Numbered from the stretch's first letter, positions 27,851 to 37,232 are shown. The stretch is 64,000 nt of DNA from Robertmurraya andreesenii (GCF_030813005.1 NZ_JAUSTU010000009.1:110939-174938), one strand, 5' to 3'. Numbers and translations are program-made. Notes: a model not told the origin generated them from the sequence alone.

Positions 27851-29818
27851 ATGCTAATTGGAAAAAGAATAAGTGGTCGATACAAAATTCTTGAAATGAT
27901 CGGCGGAGGTGGGATGGCCAATGTCTATCTAGCACATGACATGATTCTCGATCGGGATGTTGCTGTCAAAATACTTCGGCTTGATTTTTCCAATGATGAG
28001 GAATTCATTCGTCGTTTTCGCCGAGAAGCACAGTCGGCTACAAGCCTTGCACATCCGAATATCGTCAATATTTATGATGTTGGCGAGGAGGATTCGATCT
28101 ATTATATCGTCATGGAATATGTGGATGGGCAGACGCTCAAGCAGTACATACAGCAAAATTCCCCCGTACCTGTGGATAAGGCACTCGACATTCTTCAGCA
28201 GCTTACATCTGCTATTTCACATGCGCATCAAAACCATATTATTCATCGTGATATTAAACCTCATAATATTTTGATTGATGCGCATGGGAATGTGAAGATC
28301 ACGGATTTTGGCATCGCGATGGCGCTAAGTGCAACAAGTATTACTCAAACCAATTCCGTTCTAGGGTCTGTTCACTATTTGTCACCTGAGCAAGCACGAG
28401 GAGGAATGGCGAATAAGAAGTCTGATATCTATTCGTTAGGTATTGTCATGTTTGAGCTGTTAACGGGAAGGTTGCCGTTTTCTGGAGAATCGGCTGTGTC
28501 AATAGCTTTGAAGCATCTTCAATCTGAAACTCCTTCCATTAGACGCTGGAACCCTTTGATCCCGCAAAGTGTAGAGAATATCGTGCTGAAGGCAACAGCA
28601 AAGGATCCGTTTCACCGCTATAATAATGCTGAGGAAATGGAAGAGGATTTAAGAACAGCTCTTGATCCGTCGAGAATGGATGAAAAGAAATTTGAAATTC
28701 CAGAGGATAATGATGCAACAAAAGCGATCCCGATTATCACCAATGATCGACCCTATGTAAATTTGGACGAAACCATTGTTCATGGAAAAGAACCATATAA
28801 CAGCCAACCGAACAATACGGAAGGAAAAACTGAGAAAAAGAAAAAAAAGAAACGAAAGAAATGGCCAGTAATCTTAGCTTCCATCTTTGTTGTTCTTATT
28901 ATTCTCATTTCGGCAGTAATGATTCTTCCAGATCTATTATCGCCGAAGGAAGTGAGAATTCCTGATGTTGCAGGCATGGAGTTAGAGGATGCCGTGAAAG
29001 AGCTTGAGGGCATGGGACTAGTAATTGGTGAAACGACTGAGGTTCCAGATGATGAAATAGAAGAAGGTCTAATTGTTAGAACGAATCCCAAAGCAGGTAA
29101 GCTTGTGAAGGAAGGGGCAAAGGTTGATTTATTCCAGAGCACAGGCAAAGAGAAATTTGAAATTGGGGATTATGTAGGACGCAATTATGAAGATGTGTAT
29201 GAACTATTAAAGGATGAATTCAAGGATATTATCAAGAATGAAGTGAATGATGAAGATGCTCCAGCTGGTGAGATTATCGAGCAGTCCTTTAAGCCGGGTG
29301 AAATGGTTGACCCTGAGAAAACAGAGCTGGAGTTCACTGTTAGCTTGGGACCAGTCATTGTGAATTTAAAGGATTTAACAGGCTATAATGAGAAGGGCTT
29401 ACAGGAATATGCTTCATCAGTCGGCCTCGTGATCGATAGTACGAAGGAAGAATACCATGATACGATTGCCGAAGGGCTTGTCATTTCACAGGACCCGAAA
29501 GCAGGCACAGATCTGAAAAAAGGGGATAGGGTCTCCGTTGTTATTTCTAAAGGGAAAAAGGTGATTCCTCCTAAGGATGTCGTAGAAGAAATTTCGATTC
29601 CATATGAACCTGCCGAGGAAGGCCAACCGCTAACCGTGCAAATTTTTATCGAGGATATGATCCATAGCAGTACGGATCCGTATCAAACCTTTGACATTAC
29701 AGCACCGACAACGAGAAGAATAACATTAAAGGTTGCTCCGGATCGGAAGGCGGGCTACAAAGTAATGGTGGATAACCACGTCATTATTGACAAAACCGTT
29801 CCGTACCCAGCAGATTAA
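27851..29818 (+). CDS. prkC: membrane Ser/Thr protein kinase with PASTA domains, PrkC
   Basis: Hanks-type kinase (about 1-270) with glycine loop IGGGGMANVY, lysine K40, HRDIKPHN (132-139) and DFG (152-154). A highly basic stretch (about 327-337) precedes one membrane helix (about 338-360). Three PASTA repeats follow (about 366-431, 434-500, 503-568), then a beta-rich tail to residue 655. PASTA domains sense muropeptides and the kinase controls germination and growth in Bacillus. The frame is open from 27818, but the ATG at 27851 (MLIGKRISGRYKIL) has AGGGTGA upstream and matches the family. Confidence 0.96.
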   Translation: MLIGKRISGRYKILEMIGGGGMANVYLAHDMILDRDVAVKILRLDFSNDEEFIRRFRREAQSATSLAHPNIVNIYDVGEEDSIYYIVMEYVDGQTLKQYIQQNSPVPVDKALDILQQLTSAISHAHQNHIIHRDIKPHNILIDAHGNVKITDFGIAMALSATSITQTNSVLGSVHYLSPEQARGGMANKKSDIYSLGIVMFELLTGRLPFSGESAVSIALKHLQSETPSIRRWNPLIPQSVENIVLKATAKDPFHRYNNAEEMEEDLRTALDPSRMDEKKFEIPEDNDATKAIPIITNDRPYVNLDETIVHGKEPYNSQPNNTEGKTEKKKKKKRKKWPVILASIFVVLIILISAVMILPDLLSPKEVRIPDVAGMELEDAVKELEGMGLVIGETTEVPDDEIEEGLIVRTNPKAGKLVKEGAKVDLFQSTGKEKFEIGDYVGRNYEDVYELLKDEFKDIIKNEVNDEDAPAGEIIEQSFKPGEMVDPEKTELEFTVSLGPVIVNLKDLTGYNEKGLQEYASSVGLVIDSTKEEYHDTIAEGLVISQDPKAGTDLKKGDRVSVVISKGKKVIPPKDVVEEISIPYEPAEEGQPLTVQIFIEDMIHSSTDPYQTFDITAPTTRRITLKVAPDRKAGYKVMVDNHVIIDKTVPYPAD

Positions 29819-29947
29819 TGGCACTTTTTAAAGTGCTAGGTGCATTGTGCGTAGCATTCATCTAATACAAAACGCAATGGTCGGCATTAAGATCATTGCA
29901 CAAACCACTACCGTATGAAACATCCTAAAAATTAAAGGAGTGAATAT

Positions 29948-30832
29948 ATGCCTGAGGGCAAAATCATTAAGGCATTAGCAGGGTTCTATTATGTACTGAC
30001 AGATGAAAAGAAAGTGATTCAATGCAGGGGCCGTGGTGTTTTTCGAAAAAACAAGATCAGTCCTTTAGTCGGTGATGAGGTCGTTTTTCAAGCGGATAAC
30101 GATCAGGAAGGGTATATACTTGAAATTCGAGAGCGAAAAAATGAATTAGTAAGGCCCCCGATTGCGAATGTGGATCAGGCAATTCTGATTTTTTCAAGCG
30201 TTGAGCCTGACTTCAGCACCGGCTTATTAGACCGTTTTCTTGTTTTGATTGAGTTCAACCGAATTCGTCCAATTATTTGTATTTCAAAGATGGACCTAAC
30301 GAGTGAGGATCAACGAAAAGCGATTGAAGCCTATGCCGCACAGTATGAGAAAGCTGGTTACCAGGTACTACTAACCTCCTCAGTCACAGAGGATGGGATC
30401 CAGCAATTGCTCCCACTGCTTGAAGGGGAAATCTCCGTATTTGCCGGTCAATCAGGTGTTGGGAAATCTTCGCTCTTGAACGTACTAAAGCCGGATCTAG
30501 AACTTGAAACGAATGATATCTCGACCCATTTAGGCCGGGGAAGGCATACAACGAGGCATGTGGAATTAATTGAGATCGGTGATGGACTAGTTGCTGATAC
30601 CCCAGGGTTTAGTTCTTTGGAGTTCACAGAAATTGAAGTCGAGGATTTAAACTACTGCTTCCCGGAAATTGAAGAGGCAAGCCATCGCTGTAAGTTTCGG
30701 GGCTGCCTTCATGTACAAGAGCCGAAATGTGCGGTCAAACAAGCGGTGGATAATGGAGAAATTCCCGATTACCGTTATGAGCATTACAAGCTTTTTCTAC
30801 AAGAAATAAAAGACAGAAAGCCGAGGTATTAA
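29948..30832 (+). CDS. rsgA: ribosome small-subunit GTPase RsgA (CpgA)
   Basis: Circularly permuted GTPase for late 30S assembly. N-terminal OB fold (about 1-65), GTPase motifs in the order ICISKMD, then FAGQSGVGKSSL (P-loop, about 165) and DTPGF, and a C-terminal zinc site (CFPEIEEASHRCKFRGC). In B. subtilis it is a PrkC substrate, fitting its place behind prkC. The 129-base gap after prkC has no terminator-like hairpin with a T-run. Ends one base before rpe. Confidence 0.96.
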   Translation: MPEGKIIKALAGFYYVLTDEKKVIQCRGRGVFRKNKISPLVGDEVVFQADNDQEGYILEIRERKNELVRPPIANVDQAILIFSSVEPDFSTGLLDRFLVLIEFNRIRPIICISKMDLTSEDQRKAIEAYAAQYEKAGYQVLLTSSVTEDGIQQLLPLLEGEISVFAGQSGVGKSSLLNVLKPDLELETNDISTHLGRGRHTTRHVELIEIGDGLVADTPGFSSLEFTEIEVEDLNYCFPEIEEASHRCKFRGCLHVQEPKCAVKQAVDNGEIPDYRYEHYKLFLQEIKDRKPRY

Positions 30833-30833
30833 A

Positions 30834-31478
30834 ATGGTTAAGATTGCACCATCCATTTTATCAGCTGATTTTTCCAAATTGGGAGAGGAAATAAAAGATG
30901 TGGAGCTTGGTGGAGCGGATTACATCCATGTCGATGTGATGGATGGACATTTTGTTCCAAATATCACAATTGGGCCACTGATCGTGGAAGCTATCCGTCC
31001 AGTGACGAAGCTGCCATTGGATGTTCATCTTATGATTGAAAACCCGGATCAATATGTGGAGGCATTTGCAAAGGCAGGGGCTGATTATATTACCGTTCAT
31101 GTGGAAGCATGTCGCCATCTGCATCGGACGATCCAGAATATTAAGAGCTACGGAGTGAAGGCAGGGGTGGTATTAAACCCAGCTACTCCGGTTGAATCCA
31201 TCCAGCATGTGATTGAGGATGTGGACATGGTATTGTTAATGTCGGTTAATCCAGGCTTCGGTGGACAAAAATTTATTCCATCCGTCTTTCCAAAAATTAA
31301 GCAGGTCAGAGAAATGGCAGATGAGAAGGGGCTAGACATCGAGATCGAAATCGATGGAGGAGTAAATGAAGAAACAGCGAAGCTCTGTATCGAAGCAGGT
31401 GCAAATGTACTTGTGGCAGGGTCTGCTGTGTATAACCAACCAGATCGCAAAAAGGCAATTGAAGCATTAAGAGGGTAG
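30834..31478 (+). CDS. rpe: ribulose-phosphate 3-epimerase
   Basis: Interconverts ribulose 5-phosphate and xylulose 5-phosphate. TIM barrel of 214 residues with PSILSADFS, the metal-binding VDVMDGHFVPN (about 33) and HLMIENP (about 66), and the phosphate-binding VNPGFGGQKFI (about 140). Last gene before a strong terminator. Confidence 0.97.
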   Translation: MVKIAPSILSADFSKLGEEIKDVELGGADYIHVDVMDGHFVPNITIGPLIVEAIRPVTKLPLDVHLMIENPDQYVEAFAKAGADYITVHVEACRHLHRTIQNIKSYGVKAGVVLNPATPVESIQHVIEDVDMVLLMSVNPGFGGQKFIPSVFPKIKQVREMADEKGLDIEIEIDGGVNEETAKLCIEAGANVLVAGSAVYNQPDRKKAIEALRG

Positions 31479-31507
31479 GTCAGCTGTGCATCACAGCTGA
31501 CTTTTTT
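31479..31507 (+). terminator. rpe terminator
   Basis: A perfect 10-base-pair stem GTCAGCTGTG / CACAGCTGAC with a CAT loop, then TTTTTT. Ends the coaBC-to-rpe cluster and stands just before the thiN ribosome binding site, so it could also act as partial read-through control of thiN. Confidence 0.93.
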
Positions 31508-31523
31508 CAAGGAGTGATTGTAT

Positions 31524-32165
31524 TTGATTATTCATATTGTCGCAGGTGGTCCCACGAGTGAGCTACCGAATTTAAGTGATTTTGACATTAAGGATGCTTG
31601 TTGGGTGGGGGTGGATCGAGGAGTTCTTACTCTTCTTTCTAAAGATATTGAGCCTGTAATGGCATTTGGGGACTTTGATTCAATAACAGACCAAGAACTA
31701 ACATATGTAAAAGAGCGAATCCAGAAGATCAACATCTATCATCCTGAAAAGGACGAGCCAGATATGGAGCTCGCATTGAACTGGGCTATCGAGCAAAAGC
31801 CGGAAAAGATTCGTCTCTTTGGCGGAACAGGTGGCCGCTTGGATCACTTTTTCGCAAATGTTCATTTATTGTTGAAATCGAAAGCAGAAGGAATTCACAT
31901 AGAGCTGATAAATAAGCAAAATCTTATGTATGTGCAGCATCCCGGTTCATACAAAATCGAAAGAGATCATACGAAAAAATATATTTCATTTTTTCCAGTC
32001 TCCGGTTCCGTAGAGAATCTTACCCTTCAGGGCTTTAAGTATCCGCTAAAAAACCGTCATATTCCTGAGTATTCCACCTTATGTGTAAGTAATGAACTAA
32101 TTGACGATAATGGTACTTTTTCTTTTACAAAAGGCATATTAATGGTGATAAGAAGCAGTGATTAA
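31524..32165 (+). CDS. thiN: thiamine pyrophosphokinase
   Basis: Transfers pyrophosphate from ATP to thiamine. The sequence MIIHIVAGGPTSELPNL, GDFDSIT (about 52) and the ALNWAIEQKPEKIRLFGGTGGRLDH stretch (read in two parts) match the B. subtilis ThiN/YloS family. Two in-frame TTG codons are possible (31518 and 31524). AAGGAG at 31509-31514 is 3 and 9 bases away respectively, so 31524 is chosen. 213 residues. No promoter is visible between it and the rpe terminator. Confidence 0.93.
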   Translation: MIIHIVAGGPTSELPNLSDFDIKDACWVGVDRGVLTLLSKDIEPVMAFGDFDSITDQELTYVKERIQKINIYHPEKDEPDMELALNWAIEQKPEKIRLFGGTGGRLDHFFANVHLLLKSKAEGIHIELINKQNLMYVQHPGSYKIERDHTKKYISFFPVSGSVENLTLQGFKYPLKNRHIPEYSTLCVSNELIDDNGTFSFTKGILMVIRSSD

Positions 32166-32262
32166 AAAATCGGTTTTAGTACGAAAATCAAATTCTGGAA
32201 TATGATGATAAGGAAAATGCTTGGAAAGACGCAGTATTTGTGAGATGGTGAGGAGGGACATG

Positions 32263-32343
32263 ATGAAATTCTATACAATTAAACTTCCGAAATTCTTAGG
32301 TGGCATTGTCCGTGCCATGTTAGGAACCTTTAAAAAGGGGTAA
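32263..32343 (+). CDS. spoVM: stage V sporulation protein SpoVM
   Basis: 26 residues: MKFYTIKLPKFLGG then IVRAMLGTFKKG. This is nearly identical to the B. subtilis peptide, an amphipathic helix that recognises the convex forespore membrane, anchors SpoIVA for coat assembly and inhibits FtsH. AGGAGG at 32251-32256 is 6 bases from this ATG. A second ATG directly upstream (32260) would be only 3 bases from it. In other species it is expressed from sporulation (SigE-type) promoters, and I could not identify one here with confidence. The gene is below the length cut-off of ordinary ORF lists. Confidence 0.96.
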   Translation: MKFYTIKLPKFLGGIVRAMLGTFKKG

Positions 32344-32431
32344 TCAGTCCAATTCTTTTCTTATGGCAAGACCTTTGTTCGCACCTCATATTCCATTGGG
32401 GTGTTTTTTATAAGTGAAACGTGGACAAAAT

Positions 32432-32466
32432 AAAAAGAGTATCCGATTGGATGCTCTTTTTATTTT
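32432..32466. terminator. bidirectional terminator between spoVM and rpmB
   Basis: AAAAAGAGTATCC pairs with GGATGCTCTTTTT (one G-T pair) around a GATT loop at 32432-32461, with T and A tracts on both sides. Serves convergent spoVM and rpmB. Confidence 0.9.
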
Positions 32467-32469
32467 TTA

Positions 32470-32658
32470 TTATACTCGTTCCACTTTACCTGATTTTAAC
32501 GCTCTTGCAGAAACCCAAACACGCTTAGGCTTTCCGTCTACAAGGATGCGTACTTTTTGAAGATTTGCACCCCACTTACGCTTATTTGCGTTCATCGCGT
32601 GGGAGCGTGCATTACCTGTGGATGTTCCTTTTCCAGTGACAACACATTTACGTGGCAT
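32470..32658 (-). CDS. rpmB: 50S ribosomal protein L28
   Basis: 62 residues, MPRKCVVTGKGTSTGNARSH and the C-terminal KRVWVSARALKSGKVERV, matching Bacillus L28. The frame is open upstream to 32691, but the ATG at 32658 has GGAGGG 7 bases ahead and gives the correct length. Only one cysteine is present, so it lacks the zinc ribbon of the four-cysteine L28 type. Transcribed against its neighbours. Confidence 0.97.
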   Translation of the reverse strand: MPRKCVVTGKGTSTGNARSHAMNANKRKWGANLQKVRILVDGKPKRVWVSARALKSGKVERV

Positions 32659-32774
32659 ATTAATTCCCTCCTTGCTATGAGTGTGAAGCATTACATTTCA
32701 TATTGTTAGTGCAATTAAAATTGCCATTCCAAACTTAATGCGAAACACTTTTCGTCATTAAAAGATACTTTAAT

Positions 32775-32803
32775 AATTTATCATACAACCTAGGGGAATG
32801 CAA
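32775..32803 (-). promoter_or_regulatory. possible rpmB promoter
   Basis: On the minus strand, TTGCAT (32798-32803), 17 bases, TAAATT (32775-32780). Matches to consensus are moderate. The correct spacing and position about 110 bases before rpmB favour it. Confidence 0.4.
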
Positions 32804-32827
32804 GAGCTGTATTTCAAGTTTTTTACC

Positions 32828-32855
32828 TTGACATCAAATCAAATAGTGTTACCAT
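32828..32855 (+). promoter_or_regulatory. possible promoter of the Asp23-like gene and fakA
   Basis: TTGACA (32828-32833), 16 bases, TACCAT (32850-32855). The -35 is perfect and the -10 is weak. It lies about 130 bases before the Asp23-family gene and diverges from the rpmB promoter. Confidence 0.5.
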
Positions 32856-32987
32856 ACGGAAACATAAAGTGCTTTTCATTGTAAAGGGGATCGTCTATCA
32901 TAGTTCAGAAGAGTATAGCTTTTAAATTTGCAATGGTTATAGTAAAATGTCTTTAGCAAAGGATTAATTTCCGAAGGGGGAATACCT

Positions 32988-33350
32988 GTGTCCATTGAAT
33001 TAAAAACGAACTACGGACAAATTGATATCTCAAATGATGTAATTGCTACAATCGCAGGTGGAGCAGCCGTTGATTGCTATGGTATAGTAGGAATGGCGTC
33101 AAAGCAGCAAATAAAAGACGGTTTGACTGAAATACTGCGTAGGGAAAATTTCACTCGTGGTGTCATCGTTCGCCAAGAGAATGATGAGGTTCATATTGAC
33201 ATGTACATTATTGTCAGCTATGGAACGAAAATTTCCGAGGTAGCCCACAATGTCCAATCTAAGGTAAAATACACTTTGGATAAAACTGTGGGTCTTAGTG
33301 TTGACTCGGTGAATATCTTTGTTCAAGGCGTTCGTGTTACGAACCTGTAA
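32988..33350 (+). CDS. yloU: Asp23/Gls24 family envelope-stress protein (YloU)
   Basis: 120 residues of the Asp23 (DUF322) family, with the typical IAGGAAVDCYGIVGMA and a late VNIFVQGVRV. Asp23 proteins are membrane-associated alkaline-shock or cell-envelope proteins. This paralogue is always found before the fakA-like gene. GTG start with AAGGGGG 7 bases ahead. Ends 19 bases before fakA, with which it is cotranscribed. Confidence 0.92.
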   Translation: MSIELKTNYGQIDISNDVIATIAGGAAVDCYGIVGMASKQQIKDGLTEILRRENFTRGVIVRQENDEVHIDMYIIVSYGTKISEVAHNVQSKVKYTLDKTVGLSVDSVNIFVQGVRVTNL

Positions 33351-33369
33351 GTAGTGAGGAGGAAGGTTA

Positions 33370-35043
33370 GTGTCTATTAAAACATTAGACGGAAAGCGTT
33401 TTGCAAGTTTGGTTGCACAAGGTGCTCATCATTTATCGACGAATGCGAAATATGTGGATGCACTGAACGTCTTTCCAGTTCCAGATGGTGATACTGGAAC
33501 TAACATGAATTTGTCGATGACTTCTGGTGCAAAGGAAGTTAAAAATAACATCCAGGATCATATTGGAAAAGTCGGAATGGCTTTATCGAAAGGGCTTTTG
33601 ATGGGGGCTCGAGGAAACTCTGGAGTAATTCTATCCCAATTATTCCGTGGCTTCGCGAAATCAATTGAGCAAAAAAGCGCGATTAATGCTGTGGAATTTG
33701 CCCAAGCCTTTGATGCGGGTGTTCAGACAGCCTATAAAGCGGTGATGAAGCCAGTAGAAGGAACGATTCTAACAGTGGCAAAAGATGCAGCCAAAAAGGC
33801 TGTTGAAATATCCAAAGGAACAGATGATCTTGTTAAGGTCATGGAGGAAATTGTTAAAGAGGCAAAAGCATCGTTGAAAAGAACGCCTGATTTACTTCCT
33901 GTCTTAAAAGAAGTGGGAGTAGTCGACAGCGGTGGACAAGGACTTGTCTTTGTTTATGAAGGCTTTCTTGCTGAATTAAAAGGCGAGAAGCTTCCAGAAT
34001 CTCCAACTGACCTGCCGAATATGGATGAGCTTATTAGTGCAGAGCATCACATGAGCGTTCAAGGCCATATTAACACAGAGGATATCGTATATGGATATTG
34101 TACAGAGTTCATGGTTAAGTTTGAGGCAGACAAGCTTAGAAAGAATCCATTTTCTGAAGAACAATTTCGCTTAGACTTAAGCAATTATGGGGATTCTCTT
34201 CTTGTGATTGCGGATGAAAATGTCGTTAAAGTACATATACATTCAGAAGAGCCGGGAACATGCTTGTCCTATGGTCAAAGGTACGGCAGCTTGATCAATA
34301 TGAAAATCGAAAATATGCGTGAACAGCATACGAATATTGTCGGGTCAGATCATCGTGCCGAGGCACCTGCTGTGAAAAAAGAAAAGTTGGAGTATGGAAT
34401 TGTTACAGTTTCTATGGGAAGCGGAATTGCAGAGCTTTTCCGTAGCATCGGTGCCCATGCGGTTATTGAAGGCGGCCAAACGATGAATCCAAGCACAGAG
34501 GATATTGTGAAAGCCATCCAAGAACTAAATGCTGATAAAGTTTTAATCCTGCCTAATAATAAGAATATTATCATGGCTGCTGAGCAAGCGGCAGAGGTTT
34601 CGGGTGAACATGTGGTAGTGGTGCCAACCAAGACGGTACCTCAAGGATTAACAGCTCTGCTTGCCTTTAATCCAACAGCCTCTCTTCAAGCAAATAAAGA
34701 AGGTATGACTGAAGCCCTGCAGCACGTCAAAACGGGTCAAATTACATATGCTGTTCGTGATACCAATATTGATGGTTTAACGATCGAAAAGGACGATTTT
34801 ATGGGGATTGCCGATGGAAAAATCGTCTTAAAGGATCCAAACAAAGTGAATGCTGCAAAAGAGCTTCTAAAAACGATGCTAGATGAAGATTCTGAAATCC
34901 TTACGATTCTTAAAGGTGAGGATGCGACAGATGAAGAAGCGAGTGAGCTAGCATCCTTTGTAGAGCAGGAATTTGCTGATGTTGAAATAGAAGTGCATGA
35001 TGGAAAGCAGCCTCTATACGCTTTTATTTTTTCAATAGAATAA
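33370..35043 (+). CDS. fakA: fatty acid kinase subunit A (DAK2/DegV-partner kinase, YloV)
   Basis: 557 residues. The N-terminal DhaL-like ATP-binding domain has NVFPVPDGDTGTNMNLSM (Asp metal ligands, about 35-52) and GARGNSGVILSQLFRG. A middle region and C-terminal domain (GKQPLYAFIFS at the end) match YloV/FakA. With a separate fatty-acid-binding FakB (DegV) protein it phosphorylates exogenous fatty acids, feeding PlsX/PlsY. GTG start with AGGAGGAAGG ahead. Placed just upstream of recG and near plsX. Confidence 0.93.
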   Translation: MSIKTLDGKRFASLVAQGAHHLSTNAKYVDALNVFPVPDGDTGTNMNLSMTSGAKEVKNNIQDHIGKVGMALSKGLLMGARGNSGVILSQLFRGFAKSIEQKSAINAVEFAQAFDAGVQTAYKAVMKPVEGTILTVAKDAAKKAVEISKGTDDLVKVMEEIVKEAKASLKRTPDLLPVLKEVGVVDSGGQGLVFVYEGFLAELKGEKLPESPTDLPNMDELISAEHHMSVQGHINTEDIVYGYCTEFMVKFEADKLRKNPFSEEQFRLDLSNYGDSLLVIADENVVKVHIHSEEPGTCLSYGQRYGSLINMKIENMREQHTNIVGSDHRAEAPAVKKEKLEYGIVTVSMGSGIAELFRSIGAHAVIEGGQTMNPSTEDIVKAIQELNADKVLILPNNKNIIMAAEQAAEVSGEHVVVVPTKTVPQGLTALLAFNPTASLQANKEGMTEALQHVKTGQITYAVRDTNIDGLTIEKDDFMGIADGKIVLKDPNKVNAAKELLKTMLDEDSEILTILKGEDATDEEASELASFVEQEFADVEIEVHDGKQPLYAFIFSIE

Positions 35044-35053
35044 ATCAAATTTT

Positions 35054-35093
35054 ACTTGCAAAGCATGGCTAACTTAGTCATGCTTTTGTAAGT
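35054..35093. other. imperfect hairpin between fakA and recG
   Basis: ACTTGCAAAGCATG and CATGCTTTTGTAAGT pair imperfectly around an 11-base loop. No T-run follows, so it is a weak terminator at best. B. subtilis carries sdaAB-sdaAA at this point. They are absent here. Confidence 0.5.
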
Positions 35094-35114
35094 TAAAAGG
35101 AGCTTAAACTTGCC

Positions 35115-37166
35115 GTGAGTAACAAAGATTTAAAGGGTCCATTGACAGTAATAAAAGGAATTGGTCCTGAAACCGCTGAAGCGCTGGGAGAATTGAATAT
35201 TTTCACCGTGGAGGATCTTTTAGAACATTATCCTTTTCGATATGAGGATTATCGCTTACGGGATTTAACAGAGGTGGCCCATGAGGAAAGGCTAACGGTT
35301 GAAGGAATTGTTCAAAGTGAGCCTTCACTGATGTATTACGGGAGAAAAAAATCCCGTCTTAATGTGAAGCTATTAGTGGGGAATTTTTTGATACAAGTTA
35401 TTTTCTTTAACCAGCCTTACTTGAAAAATAAGCTTGCCATCAATGAGTACATCCAGGTTACTGGAAAATGGGATATGCATCGACGAACGATCACGGCTTC
35501 AGAAATGCAGGTAGGACCATCAAACAAAAAGGAAACCTTATCGCCCATTTATCATGTAAAAGGATCAGTCACGGTCAAGGGGATTCGCAGATTCATTCAG
35601 CTCGCTTTCCATCAATTTGGTGACAAGGTAGAAGAGACACTTCCTCAGGCACTTTTAAGAAAATATCGATTGCCAAACAGACGAGATGCGATAAGAATGA
35701 TTCATTTTCCTCAAGATGAACAAGATATTAAGCAGGCGAGAAGAAGATTTGTCTATGAGGAATTTTTACTTTTTCAGTTAAAAATGCAAGCCTTAAGAAA
35801 ATTTGAAAGGGAACAATCACATGGGGTCACACATAGCTACGATTCTATGAAACTGAAGGAGTTCATAGAGGGGCTTCCTTTTCCATTGACAAATGCTCAA
35901 AAAAGGGTTGTAAACGAGATTCTTACCGATATGAAGTCCCCCTATCGCATGAGCAGGCTCCTTCAAGGGGATGTTGGTTCAGGAAAAACGGTAGTTGCCG
36001 CAATTGCTTTATTTGCGAGCCATATGGCTGGTTTTCAAGGAGCACTGATGGTGCCGACAGAAATATTAGCGGAACAGCATGCGGAATCATTAAAATCCCT
36101 GCTTGAGCCGTTTGGAGTTAGGTGTGAATTATTAACGAGCTCAGTTAAAGGGAAGCGTAGGAAGGAAGTTCTTGAAAGCTTACAAAATGGAGATATACAT
36201 GTTCTGATTGGAACCCATGCTTTAATCCAGGAAGAGGTCCATTTTAAACGATTGGGACTTGTGATCACAGATGAGCAGCATCGCTTTGGTGTAGAGCAAA
36301 GGAAGGTTCTTCGTGAAAAGGGAGAAAATCCAGATGTCCTTTTTATGACAGCCACTCCTATTCCAAGAACTCTAGCCATTACGGTTTTTGGTGAAATGGA
36401 TGTCTCTGTTATTGATGAGATGCCTGCTGGAAGAAAAAGAATTGAAACCTATTGGGCAAAGCATGAGATGCTTGAGCGAATACTTGCCTTTATGGAAAAG
36501 GAATTGGCTAAAGGGAGACAAGCCTATGTTATCTGTCCATTAATTGAAGAATCCGAAAAGCTCGATGTGCAAAATGCGATCGATGTCCACGCAGCGTTAG
36601 CGACTTATTTTCTTGACCGTTATCAAATCGGATTAATGCATGGCAGACTCTCTGCTGATGAAAAGGAAGCTGTCATGAAGGCTTTTAGCAGCAATGAAAT
36701 TCAAGTACTTGTCTCCACAACTGTTGTCGAGGTAGGGGTCAACGTTCCGAATGCGACAATGATGGTGATTTATGATGCCGAACGTTTTGGTCTTGCACAG
36801 CTACACCAGCTTAGAGGGCGTGTTGGTCGGGGCAACGAGCAATCGTACTGTATTTTGCTTGCGGATCCAAAATCAGAGATTGGAAAAGAACGGATGCAAA
36901 TTATGACTGAAACGAATGATGGCTTTGTTCTTAGTGAAAGGGATCTTGAGCTTAGGGGGCCAGGGGATTTCTTCGGAAGAAAACAAAGTGGTGTTCCTGA
37001 ATTTAAGCTTGCCGACATGGTTCATGACTATCGTGCCTTAGAAACGGCACGAAATGATGCGGTGATCATGATTCAGTCATCAGCCTTTTGGGAATCTGCG
37101 GAATATTCCTCGTTAAGAGAGAGCCTTAGGAAGTCAGATGTATTACAGGGAGAGAAATTAGATTAG
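35115..37166 (+). CDS. recG: ATP-dependent DNA helicase RecG
   Basis: Fork-reversal and branch-migration helicase. 683 residues: N-terminal wedge/OB domain (about 1-230), Walker A LLQGDVGSGKTVVA (about 280), DEQH box (about 385), TATPIPRTLA (about 417), and the C-terminal helicase half with VSTTVVEVGVNVPNA and QLHQLRGRVGRG. GTG start at 35115. GGAG is 12 bases away and no better start exists because a nearby TTG is followed by a stop. Confidence 0.96.
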   Translation: MSNKDLKGPLTVIKGIGPETAEALGELNIFTVEDLLEHYPFRYEDYRLRDLTEVAHEERLTVEGIVQSEPSLMYYGRKKSRLNVKLLVGNFLIQVIFFNQPYLKNKLAINEYIQVTGKWDMHRRTITASEMQVGPSNKKETLSPIYHVKGSVTVKGIRRFIQLAFHQFGDKVEETLPQALLRKYRLPNRRDAIRMIHFPQDEQDIKQARRRFVYEEFLLFQLKMQALRKFEREQSHGVTHSYDSMKLKEFIEGLPFPLTNAQKRVVNEILTDMKSPYRMSRLLQGDVGSGKTVVAAIALFASHMAGFQGALMVPTEILAEQHAESLKSLLEPFGVRCELLTSSVKGKRRKEVLESLQNGDIHVLIGTHALIQEEVHFKRLGLVITDEQHRFGVEQRKVLREKGENPDVLFMTATPIPRTLAITVFGEMDVSVIDEMPAGRKRIETYWAKHEMLERILAFMEKELAKGRQAYVICPLIEESEKLDVQNAIDVHAALATYFLDRYQIGLMHGRLSADEKEAVMKAFSSNEIQVLVSTTVVEVGVNVPNATMMVIYDAERFGLAQLHQLRGRVGRGNEQSYCILLADPKSEIGKERMQIMTETNDGFVLSERDLELRGPGDFFGRKQSGVPEFKLADMVHDYRALETARNDAVIMIQSSAFWESAEYSSLRESLRKSDVLQGEKLD

Positions 37167-37200
37167 GCTGTTGAGAATAGAGTGTATCGAAGATTTCTTC

Positions 37201-37229
37201 TTGCATTCTTCAGGTTGTAATCATATACT
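37201..37229 (+). promoter_or_regulatory. SigA promoter of the fapR operon
   Basis: TTGCAT (37201-37206), exactly 17 bases, TATACT (37224-37229). Predicted start near 37236, inside the FapR operator that follows, and about 186 bases before the fapR ATG. Confidence 0.8.
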
Positions 37230-37232
37230 ACT

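Noticed and set aside
29819..29947. GCACTTT-TT-AAAGTGC hairpin after prkC as a terminator
   Set aside because: The loop is too short without opening the stem and no T-run follows. rsgA is probably cotranscribed with prkC.
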